A stretch of DNA of 64,000 nucleotides from Butyricimonas faecalis (GTDB lineage Bacteria; Bacteroidota; Bacteroidia; Bacteroidales; Marinifilaceae), in assembly GCF_003991565.1 (NCBI RefSeq), contig NZ_CP032819.1, positions 3,844,001 to 3,908,000 of the forward strand, written 5' to 3'. How positions within the stretch are numbered: the first letter of the stretch is position 1; each line of letters begins with the position of its first letter. A program made the position numbers and the translations under genes. The notes beneath the pieces are model-generated. The model saw nothing but the letters and a program-made list of their open reading frames with translations, had not been told where the DNA came from and ran no database searches. Below are positions 17,426 to 25,132 of the stretch, piece by piece.

Positions 17426-18589
17426 ATGAACGATAAAATTTGGCAATGGATTGGTGATTATTGCTCCGGACTTTTGGATAAGAGCGAGGAACAGGAATTG
17501 CGTGTGTGGATGGACGAAGCAGAAGAAAACAAACAACTTTTTATGGAAGGGGTAAAAATGGTACGGGAGTATCAAACAGTTCTCCGTTCGGGGCGGAATG
17601 CCTCCAATTCATTGAAACGTGTACGGGAAAAGATTAGGGCCCGCGGGAGGAGACTATTATGGACGCGGATAGCAGCAGCGGCTTCCGTGATAATCTTGTT
17701 CGCTTTATCATTTGTATTCTTTTATGCCTCCGAATCAGAAAAAACGTCTCCCACGTTGGCAAAGGTACACGCTGGAGGAACAAAAGCGACACTGATAGTG
17801 GCCGATGGTATACAAGTCGATTTGACACAAGATAATTTGCAAGAAGTGATTGGGCAGTATGGGGCTACTGTTTTAGAAGATAAAAAGAACGAGTTGCGAT
17901 ATGATAATGTGGAGGTAAACGGAGAGATCGAAGAAAAGCCTATATATCATACGATCTCAACTCCGGTTGGAGGAGAATACCATTTCACGTTAGCAGACGG
18001 TACGATGGTATGGTTGAATTCATCTTCCCAACTGATCTTCCCAACTCGCTTTACAGGAAATACACGGGAGGTACTCGTCGAGGGAGAAGTGTATTTTGAC
18101 GTGCAACATGACGAAAGTAAACCTTTTATCGTTCGGGTAAATGATGTCAGTGTGCAAGTGTTGGGAACGAAGTTTTGTATTTCGGCTTATCCCGAAAATG
18201 AAGGGGTTATGACTACTTTGGTACAGGGAGCAGTGCAAGTAATGTCCGGGGATAATCAAGTCGTATTAAAGCCCGGTTACCAAGCCGTGGTTGATCCGCA
18301 TGCGGGAACTATCAGCCAAAGAGCCGTGGAACTTTCTCTGTACACTTCGTGGGTACGAGGAATATTTGAATACGAGAACATGGAATTGAAGGATATTGTA
18401 GTACAACTCGCCCGATGGTACGATGTACAATTCACGTTCTCGGCACCGGAATATAAAGAGCGTCGTTTCACTGGGGTGATACGAAAATATGAAGATTTGA
18501 ATGATGTGCTAGATATGATAGAAAAAACAACGAACGTAAAATTTATTGTCCATGGAAGAAATGTTACCATAACTTCAGTGATGAAATAG
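17426..18589 (+). CDS. FecR-family anti-sigma factor
   Basis: The product has 387 residues. The N-terminal cytoplasmic sigma-binding part contains WQWIGDYCSGLLDKSEEQEL. A single membrane helix lies at about residues 80-105 (IAAAASVIILFALSFVFFY). The FecR domain contains STPVGGEYHFTLADGTMVWLN, quoted here as STPVGGEYHF and DGTMVWLNSSS, then REVLVEGEVYFDV. The C-terminal DUF4974 domain contains FEYENMELKDIVVQLARWYD, which contacts the STN domain of the partner SusC. It holds the ECF sigma at the membrane until the importer binds its ligand. It lies between the sigma and SusC genes. A hairpin at 18602-18630 in the gap to SusC could set the ratio of regulator to transporter. Confidence 0.94.
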   Translation: MNDKIWQWIGDYCSGLLDKSEEQELRVWMDEAEENKQLFMEGVKMVREYQTVLRSGRNASNSLKRVREKIRARGRRLLWTRIAAAASVIILFALSFVFFYASESEKTSPTLAKVHAGGTKATLIVADGIQVDLTQDNLQEVIGQYGATVLEDKKNELRYDNVEVNGEIEEKPIYHTISTPVGGEYHFTLADGTMVWLNSSSQLIFPTRFTGNTREVLVEGEVYFDVQHDESKPFIVRVNDVSVQVLGTKFCISAYPENEGVMTTLVQGAVQVMSGDNQVVLKPGYQAVVDPHAGTISQRAVELSLYTSWVRGIFEYENMELKDIVVQLARWYDVQFTFSAPEYKERRFTGVIRKYEDLNDVLDMIEKTTNVKFIVHGRNVTITSVMK

Positions 18590-18601
18590 GAAAAATACAA
18601 A

Positions 18602-18630
18602 AACGGGAAATGTTCTCAGCATTCCCCGTT
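18602..18630 (+). repeat. Intercistronic hairpin between FecR and SusC genes
   Basis: AACGGGAAATG (18602-18612) pairs with CATTCCCCGTT (18620-18630) with one mismatch and a 7-base loop. There is no T-run, so mRNA processing or attenuation is more likely than termination. Confidence 0.6.
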
Positions 18631-18696
18631 CCCTGTTGAAAATTTATGGCAGCCTTCGGCAAAAGGCTACGTTTATTAATCAAAGTATCCAAATGT

Positions 18697-21600
18697 ATGA
18701 AAAAAAGACGAAATTCCACACAATCCTCTCCTGAAAATGTAAGGAGTAAAATTTATTTAGCAATGAGATTGACTTTGCTTTTAACGATGTTTTTCTCTTT
18801 CACGGCAATAGCCAGTGTGTCGTCACAGTCAGTGACGTTGAAATTAGAGAATGCAAGTCTCAGAGAGACTATTAAAGAGTTGAAAAATCAAACAGGGGTT
18901 TATTTCGTGTTTAACGAGGAAGAAATTGCGAGTTTGAACGTGAAACTCAACATGGTCCTGACAAATGAACCTTTCGAAAAGGCGTTGGATCGCATTTTTA
19001 AGGGATTGCCCTTCAATTATGAATATGTGAAAGGAGTGGTGATTATAAAGCCTGTACCTCAGAAAGATGATGAGATGAAGTTGAAAATGGTTAAGGGAAA
19101 GGTTATTGACACCGATGGGTATCCTCTTCCAGGTGTGACCATTCAGGTGAAGGGAAGTACAAGTGGAACCTCTACAGACAAAGATGGAAGATACAAGTTG
19201 CTTTTGCCGGGAGGACGGAATTTGACACTGATGTTTTCTTTTATTGGAATGGAACCTCAAGAGGTGAAGTATACGGGGCAGGACTCTATTAACGTGACAA
19301 TGAAAGAAACTGCAGCTATGTTAGAAGAAGTTGTAGTGAATACGGGATATACTAGCCAAAGTGTGCGGAAAATTACTAGTGCGGTGACATCGGTGAGAGC
19401 GGAGGATGTGGTATTACCTGGTTTACAGTCAATAGACCAAATGTTGGAAGGGCGTATCCCGGGAATGATATTTATGCAAAATACGGGGCAGATAGGGGCG
19501 GCTCCACGTTTGAGAATTCGTGGTACGTCAACAGTATTAGGATCTCAAGAACCGTTGTGGGTAGTAGATGGAATCGTTCAGACGGATCCGGTAAACGTGG
19601 ATCCTAGTCAACTCAATGATTTGGATTTTGTGAATTTGTTAGGTAATGCTATATCCGGATTGAATCCCGAGGATATTGAACAGATAGATGTGTTAAAGGA
19701 TGCTTCGGCTACGGCCATCTACGGGGCTCGAGCTGCTAACGGTGTAATTGTGATTACAACGAAGAAAGGAAAAGCGGGACCTCCTCGCTTCAATTATTCC
19801 GTGTCTGGTAGCATTACTCGTCGTCCACATTACTCGGATAAAAGCGTGAATATGATGAATTCAACGGAACGTATTGCTTATTCTCGGGAATTGATTCAAA
19901 AACGTATAGAGTATCCCACGATTGAAACCTGGGTGGGGTATGAAGATGCTATGAGAAAATACTGGAATGGAGAGTATTCCTATGATCAGATGTCTGAGGT
20001 CGTTGGATATTACGAGGCTTTAAATACGGATTGGTTCGATATTCTTACCCAGAATGCTTTCACGCATAAACATACATTGAGCGTTTCCGGTGGAGCTAAC
20101 CAATTCGGTTATTACGCTTCCTTGGGGTATAGTGACATTAATGGAACCGCAAAAGGAGAGTCTAATAAAATGTATACTGCAAACGTTAAATTGACCTCAA
20201 ATTATAATCGTTTTTCCATGCAGTTTGGGCTTAATGCTAATATTCAAGAAAAGGAATATACCCCCGATGATGTAGGTCTGGTAAATTATGCTTATAACAC
20301 AAGCCGTGCCGTGCCGGCTTATGACGAAAATGGCGAATTGCTGTACTATAACCGGCCGTATGCAGCTCCGTCAAGAATAAATGGAGATGAGAACCAGCTA
20401 GCTGCTTTTAATATTTTGAATGAGATTGCCAATTCATCACAGGATATTAATTCCAGTGGAGTCTCGCTGAATGCTACGGTTAATTATAATTTGTTTGATT
20501 TTTTAAAATTAAGCACGACACTTTCCTATACGTTAAATCACACGGAAATGGACGTTTATCATGGAGAAAAGTCGTATTATGTCGCTTGTTTGAGACATGA
20601 TGGCGGAACTTCTTCTCTATTGCCAGTTGGTGGTGAGTTGAAAGAAAGTAATACCCGAAATAACAGTTACATGGCCCGAGCCCAGTTAGATTTTAATCAT
20701 TACATGGATTCAAATCGAAAACATCTGCTATTTGCTTCGGCCGGATGGGAAGTTTCTTCAACAAAATACACTGGAATAAGTCAGACATATCGGGGATATG
20801 TTCCGGAACGTGGCTTGAAAATGACAACCATTGATCTGGAAAAATATCCGTATTATGCCCAATGGACACAAACGGCAGAAGCCTTGGGGCAGCGTACGCA
20901 TCAGTTGACAAATTTGATGTCGGTTTATTTCTCGGGATCTTATTCTTACAATGACGTGTATATGTTTAATGTTAATGGACGTATGGATTATTCCAATGCG
21001 TTTGGGAGTCGGAGTAATGAAAAGATTTTACCCATATGGTCTATTTCAGGACGTTGGAATGTTGCGCAGGATATTCTGAAGAACGTGTATTGGGTGAATG
21101 ATCTTTCTTTAAGAGCTTCTTTTGGTTATCAGGGAAATATGCTGGAAGGAGAGGGACCTGATATGGTAATTCAACGAGGATCAATGGATCCTTATTTTGG
21201 GGAATACAAGTCGACTGTCTATAAATTTGCAAATCCTTTTTTGAAATGGGAGAAAACGGCGTCAACAAACTTGACGATTGATTTCTCATTATTTAATAGC
21301 AAAGTGAATGGTTCTGTTTCTTATTATTACAAGAAGACAAGAGATGCGTTCTTGGAGAAAACGGTTTCAGAAATTAATGGTGTAACAGAATATATGGTAA
21401 ATCAAGGAACACTGAAAAATAAAGGAGTAGAAGTTTCTTTGAATTTTGTCCCGATAGATCAGATTTCAGCCGGGAATCCGAATGGTTTTCGATGGAAGTT
21501 GGATCCACAAATAGGTCAGGTGATAAATCAGTTGATTGATAAGGCTATAGACAACAAAGATGCGACAGTACAAGATGAAATCGTTTACCAGGATTATCTG

Positions 21601-22386
21601 GACGGAAGCATAAATATTGCAGGACGGCCTTTAAATAGTTTTTATTCTTACAAGTTTGCTGGTTTGGATCCCAAGGATGGGCGACCGACTTTTTATGGCA
21701 TTTCTGATGAAGAGTTAAATAGTTATATCACGATGGATAAAGAAGAAATGTTCAAATCCGTGATGGCTTATTCTGGTTGTCGGGTCCCGGACATTCAGGG
21801 AAGCATTCTCAACACGTTCACGTACCATCGGTTTACCCTGTCGGTTAATATGGCATATAGTTTTGGCTCAAAGATTCGTTTATTGCAGTTATATCCGAAT
21901 ATTTCGTTAGGTAACGGAACATTGGCTCCACAACCGTTGGAAAATGTACGTCGCGAATTTTTAGATCGTTGGCAACGTCCTGGCGATGAAAAATATACGA
22001 ATATACCGGGAATACTTCCCAATTCAGAGTTTATAAATACGGTTGGCGGTGGTATGCAGGGAGAGAATGGAGTTTGGCCGGCGGAATTGAGAAACAAGAG
22101 TTTTGCCGAAAACATTTGGCAGATGTATGATAATTCGGATGTCCGGGTTGTAAGTGGGAACTATGTGAAAATGCAGTCTTTCTCTTTACGTTATAGCTTT
22201 TCGGATAGATTCTGTCAGAAAATGCATTTGAAATCAGCTTATATTGGGTTTTCTGGGACAAATTTGTTTACCATCTGCAGTAAAGATTTGAAGGGACAGG
22301 ATCCGACAACGCAAACGGGGAGCGCGGGAACTATTAATATGTCAATACGTCCGACGTATTCATTCAATTTGAATATAGCATTTTAA
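18697..22386 (+). CDS. STN-domain SusC/RagA TonB-dependent transporter (cassette B)
   Basis: The product has 1229 residues. The ATG at 18697 is preferred because it gives the normal SusC leader (basic MKKRRN, then LTLLLTMFFSFTAIASVSS, then Gln); an ATG at 18646 would add 17 residues. Domains in order are an STN signalling domain (about residues 45-110, SLRETIKELKNQTGVYFVF), a carboxypeptidase-regulatory-like beta domain (about 125-210, KGKVIDTDGYPLPGVTI), a TonB plug (about 220-350, MLEGRIPGMIF and DASATAIYGARAANGVI), and a 22-strand barrel ending in FNLNIAF. The STN domain links it to the FecR and ECF sigma encoded just upstream. It imports an unknown ligand with the SusD that follows after 11 bases. 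It is a paralogue of the truncated SusC at the window start. Confidence 0.95.
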   Translation: MKKRRNSTQSSPENVRSKIYLAMRLTLLLTMFFSFTAIASVSSQSVTLKLENASLRETIKELKNQTGVYFVFNEEEIASLNVKLNMVLTNEPFEKALDRIFKGLPFNYEYVKGVVIIKPVPQKDDEMKLKMVKGKVIDTDGYPLPGVTIQVKGSTSGTSTDKDGRYKLLLPGGRNLTLMFSFIGMEPQEVKYTGQDSINVTMKETAAMLEEVVVNTGYTSQSVRKITSAVTSVRAEDVVLPGLQSIDQMLEGRIPGMIFMQNTGQIGAAPRLRIRGTSTVLGSQEPLWVVDGIVQTDPVNVDPSQLNDLDFVNLLGNAISGLNPEDIEQIDVLKDASATAIYGARAANGVIVITTKKGKAGPPRFNYSVSGSITRRPHYSDKSVNMMNSTERIAYSRELIQKRIEYPTIETWVGYEDAMRKYWNGEYSYDQMSEVVGYYEALNTDWFDILTQNAFTHKHTLSVSGGANQFGYYASLGYSDINGTAKGESNKMYTANVKLTSNYNRFSMQFGLNANIQEKEYTPDDVGLVNYAYNTSRAVPAYDENGELLYYNRPYAAPSRINGDENQLAAFNILNEIANSSQDINSSGVSLNATVNYNLFDFLKLSTTLSYTLNHTEMDVYHGEKSYYVACLRHDGGTSSLLPVGGELKESNTRNNSYMARAQLDFNHYMDSNRKHLLFASAGWEVSSTKYTGISQTYRGYVPERGLKMTTIDLEKYPYYAQWTQTAEALGQRTHQLTNLMSVYFSGSYSYNDVYMFNVNGRMDYSNAFGSRSNEKILPIWSISGRWNVAQDILKNVYWVNDLSLRASFGYQGNMLEGEGPDMVIQRGSMDPYFGEYKSTVYKFANPFLKWEKTASTNLTIDFSLFNSKVNGSVSYYYKKTRDAFLEKTVSEINGVTEYMVNQGTLKNKGVEVSLNFVPIDQISAGNPNGFRWKLDPQIGQVINQLIDKAIDNKDATVQDEIVYQDYLDGSINIAGRPLNSFYSYKFAGLDPKDGRPTFYGISDEELNSYITMDKEEMFKSVMAYSGCRVPDIQGSILNTFTYHRFTLSVNMAYSFGSKIRLLQLYPNISLGNGTLAPQPLENVRREFLDRWQRPGDEKYTNIPGILPNSEFINTVGGGMQGENGVWPAELRNKSFAENIWQMYDNSDVRVVSGNYVKMQSFSLRYSFSDRFCQKMHLKSAYIGFSGTNLFTICSKDLKGQDPTTQTGSAGTINMSIRPTYSFNLNIAF

Positions 22387-22397
22387 AACAGATAGTT

Positions 22398-24071
22398 ATG
22401 AATAGATATATATGTTTGATATTTGTATTTTTTCTGGGAGTGTCTTGTCGTGATTTTTTGGAAGAGCAATCTCAGGATTTGGCTTACGTGACTTCTATTA
22501 ACGATTTGGATGAATTGTTGGTAGGAAGCTGTTATCCGGATTTGGGAACGGGAACTGAAGAGAATGCTTATAGCATCGCGTTGCAAAATAACGATTATGG
22601 TTATTATTTGCATGCAATGGATGATGATACGGATGCTTATGCAGCCAGATATGACAATAATTCAACATTTTGGCGGGTAGCTGGGTTTCATTGGTGGCAA
22701 CAAGATCCTTTTTATACCCGAGATCAGGAAATAAAAGATCTTGCATGGAAGACTTATTACAAGCACATAGCGGTGTTGAATGCCTTATTGGTAAATGTTG
22801 AGGAATTTCAAGAGGAAAGTAGTTATGAGCGAGTGAAGGGAGAAGCACACTTCTTGCGAGCTTATTATTACTTTATGTTGGTAAATATGTATGCTAAGCC
22901 TTATTCTAAAGCAACAGCTTCCGTGGATTTGGGAGTTCCCTTGAAAACAACGGAATATGTTGAAGGCGTTAAATTCGGACGAGCCTCCGTGGAGGAAGTA
23001 TACGCGTTGGTTGTGAATGATTTGAAAGAGGCGATTGTTAATTTGACCGGCGTGGAGCAAAAATCTGTAAGACGGGCTTCTGTTTTTGCTGCTAATACTT
23101 TGTTAAGCCGGGTTTATCTATATATGGGAGAATGGGAATTAGCAGAAAAACAATGTGACGAAGTGTTGACGAAAGGAGCTTTTAAGTTGGAAGATTATAA
23201 CGGATTGACCCATGCTTGGTGTGGCTTGAAATCAACGTTCGATCAGTTATTGCGAATGGGATACACGGAAGAAATGGCATTAAAATATTTGCAAATGGCT
23301 GCAATCCCGGTGGATCTAACCCAAACGGCAGCAGGAGTCATTAGAACAACTTCTTCGGAAACAATATTTGCACAAGGGCTTAATAGATTGTACACTTATG
23401 TTATGGTTCCGAACACGTCGCTCGGTGGCGCTCCGGGTGGCGGTCCGAGAGGAATGGCGATGTCATACAAAGTATCCGATGAGTTGCGAAATTCTTATGA
23501 AGAGGGAGATCAGAGAGCAAAACTATATCTGCCAGGAGATCAGCTTGCCATGTTCTGGATCTCTTCAAAGTATGGTGATTTTTATGAACAAGTGGGAATG
23601 AATAATGATATAACCTCTGATATTGGAACTATTCGTTTGGCTGAGGTTTATTTAAATAAAGCTGAAGCGTTGGCTATGCAGGATCGGGACGAAGAAGCGG
23701 CTGCCGTATTGAAAGAATTGAGAGACAAACGATTTATAACGGGGACTAACCATGAGATTACAGAAACGGGCAAAGAATTGATTGATAAAATCCGTTGGGA
23801 ACGTCGTTGGGAGCTTTGCTTCGAGGGGCATCGCTGGTTTGATTTGCGTCGTTATGCTGTTAGCCCGAAATACGCGGATAGTAAGGAAATCCGGCATGCA
23901 TGCTATGAAAATGGAGGAAATAATACCGCGGTGCTTGCCGGTTATTACGTGTTGGGAACCTATGACGTGGATGCGGAAGCTTACGTGTTACCGATACCCA
24001 AGTATGCGATGGAATATAATGACGGCGTGATGGTAGATAATGTTAGAAAACCGAGAAATTTAAGTGAATAA
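22398..24071 (+). CDS. SusD/RagB-family surface lipoprotein (cassette B)
   Basis: The product has 557 residues. Lipobox GVSC is followed by RDFLEEQS. TPR-like helices include AHFLRAYYYFMLVNMYAK near residue 155 and LLSRVYLYMGEWELAEKQC near residue 235. The conserved C-terminal signature is ELCFEGHRWFDLRRYAVSP near residue 475. It caps the SusC barrel and binds the ligand at the cell surface. It overlaps none of its neighbours: SusC ends 11 bases before and the next lipoprotein starts 4 bases after. Residues around 330-350 form a Gly/Pro-rich loop (SLGGAPGGGPRGMAMS) that the cassette A paralogue lacks, so the two pairs may bind different ligands. Confidence 0.95.
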   Translation: MNRYICLIFVFFLGVSCRDFLEEQSQDLAYVTSINDLDELLVGSCYPDLGTGTEENAYSIALQNNDYGYYLHAMDDDTDAYAARYDNNSTFWRVAGFHWWQQDPFYTRDQEIKDLAWKTYYKHIAVLNALLVNVEEFQEESSYERVKGEAHFLRAYYYFMLVNMYAKPYSKATASVDLGVPLKTTEYVEGVKFGRASVEEVYALVVNDLKEAIVNLTGVEQKSVRRASVFAANTLLSRVYLYMGEWELAEKQCDEVLTKGAFKLEDYNGLTHAWCGLKSTFDQLLRMGYTEEMALKYLQMAAIPVDLTQTAAGVIRTTSSETIFAQGLNRLYTYVMVPNTSLGGAPGGGPRGMAMSYKVSDELRNSYEEGDQRAKLYLPGDQLAMFWISSKYGDFYEQVGMNNDITSDIGTIRLAEVYLNKAEALAMQDRDEEAAAVLKELRDKRFITGTNHEITETGKELIDKIRWERRWELCFEGHRWFDLRRYAVSPKYADSKEIRHACYENGGNNTAVLAGYYVLGTYDVDAEAYVLPIPKYAMEYNDGVMVDNVRKPRNLSE

Positions 24072-24075
24072 AGTT

Positions 24076-25041
24076 ATGAATAAGTATTACACTATATTGA
24101 TATGTATATTAGCGTTTTGTTGCTGGCAATGTAATGATGAGGATAGCAATGTGGGACCTTCCGGGGAGGATAAAAATTGGTATATCGTGTATCCTTCTGA
24201 TGATCCCCTGGATGGATTGATCTATAAGGTTTACGAGAATCATCATGTCCCTGTCTTCTATAATGATACTATCGGGAGAGAGAAGAAGGTTGATAGATTC
24301 GGACAAGAGTGGGTGTCTTATGAAATTTTGGACCCGAATTACACGATCGAAAGTGTGATGGCGAGCGTAAAGTATGTTTTGTCAAGGGATCGGGAAAAAT
24401 TGAAGACTGGAGTGGAATTTCTTTGTGATGGAGTATTGGAACGTTTACCCGGGATCATTCAGCCCAAGTGTTTCTTGCTAGTCGATTCTGTTTACTTGAG
24501 AGGAGCGGGGAGTGTCAGTTGGAATATTAATTGGATACCGGGAACGATGTATCGGGGAGCTGGGTGTACGGTGATTGGTATCGACACTTTGTCTAAGATG
24601 TCTGAAGACGAGAAATTAGCATTAACTTATAATATTGTAGGAGAAGAGTTTGGTGCTTATTTGAGATATAACTACGCGGATACGTTGAATGCTTTCTATC
24701 GCTATTCCAACAACTCGGTGTTGACGGGGTCTGCCTATGGTGTACGTATTTCTAATTATGATTCGGAGGCTGTCGGTGATGCTTATTGGAAAGAGTTCGG
24801 TTTCCTGAATTGTAGTTACGGCACTTTTTCTTATTGGGATCTTCCGGAAGATTTTCCCGCGGCAATGCCTGATTTTTATAGTTACCTGACTTCTTCCCAG
24901 CAGGAGGATGTGAGGGACTTTGTTGTAGCGATATTGACTATGACCGACGAACAGTTTGAGGAGGAAAACGGAATGTATCCTGTTGTGATGCATAAGTACG
25001 AGGTACTGAAGGGGATAGTCAGAACGTTAATGAACGAATAA
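24076..25041 (+). CDS. PF15890-like putative zinc-metallopeptidase lipoprotein, zinc site apparently lost (cassette B)
   Basis: The product has 321 residues. The ATG at 24076 is chosen over a GTG at 24064 that overlaps SusD. A hydrophobic leader ends at a Cys (CCWQC) before an acidic stretch, so it is probably a lipoprotein, although the lipobox is poor. It is paralogous to the gene at 2777: both begin with WF/WY followed by Y.P, share D.LIY and PVFYNDT or PIFYNDT near residue 60, and end with F..E.G.YP or HGEFP-like YEMLLELL/YEVLKGIV. Where an active PF15890 member would have HExxH, this one has IVGEEFGAYL. It is likely a non-catalytic subunit of the uptake complex. Confidence 0.72.
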   Translation: MNKYYTILICILAFCCWQCNDEDSNVGPSGEDKNWYIVYPSDDPLDGLIYKVYENHHVPVFYNDTIGREKKVDRFGQEWVSYEILDPNYTIESVMASVKYVLSRDREKLKTGVEFLCDGVLERLPGIIQPKCFLLVDSVYLRGAGSVSWNINWIPGTMYRGAGCTVIGIDTLSKMSEDEKLALTYNIVGEEFGAYLRYNYADTLNAFYRYSNNSVLTGSAYGVRISNYDSEAVGDAYWKEFGFLNCSYGTFSYWDLPEDFPAAMPDFYSYLTSSQQEDVRDFVVAILTMTDEQFEEENGMYPVVMHKYEVLKGIVRTLMNE

Positions 25042-25068
25042 CAAGAAATTTGATTGAATGATATAGAA

Positions 25069-25098
25069 TTGAAAGAGAGTGAAATACCTCTCTTTCAA
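25069..25098 (+). repeat. Intercistronic hairpin ahead of the cassette B metalloprotease
   Basis: A perfect 11-bp stem TTGAAAGAGAG/CTCTCTTTCAA has an 8-base loop. It ends 34 bases before the protease start codon. There is no T-run, so it may control mRNA stability or relative expression inside the operon. Confidence 0.7.
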
Positions 25099-25132
25099 GG
25101 GCGATGTACGTTAAATTTTAAGACAAAAATGT

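Noticed and set aside
18646..18696. Earlier start (ATG at 18646) for the cassette B SusC gene
   Set aside because: It would add 17 residues, including part of a short hairpin (AGCCTT/AAGGCT), before a normal SusC leader that begins at 18697.
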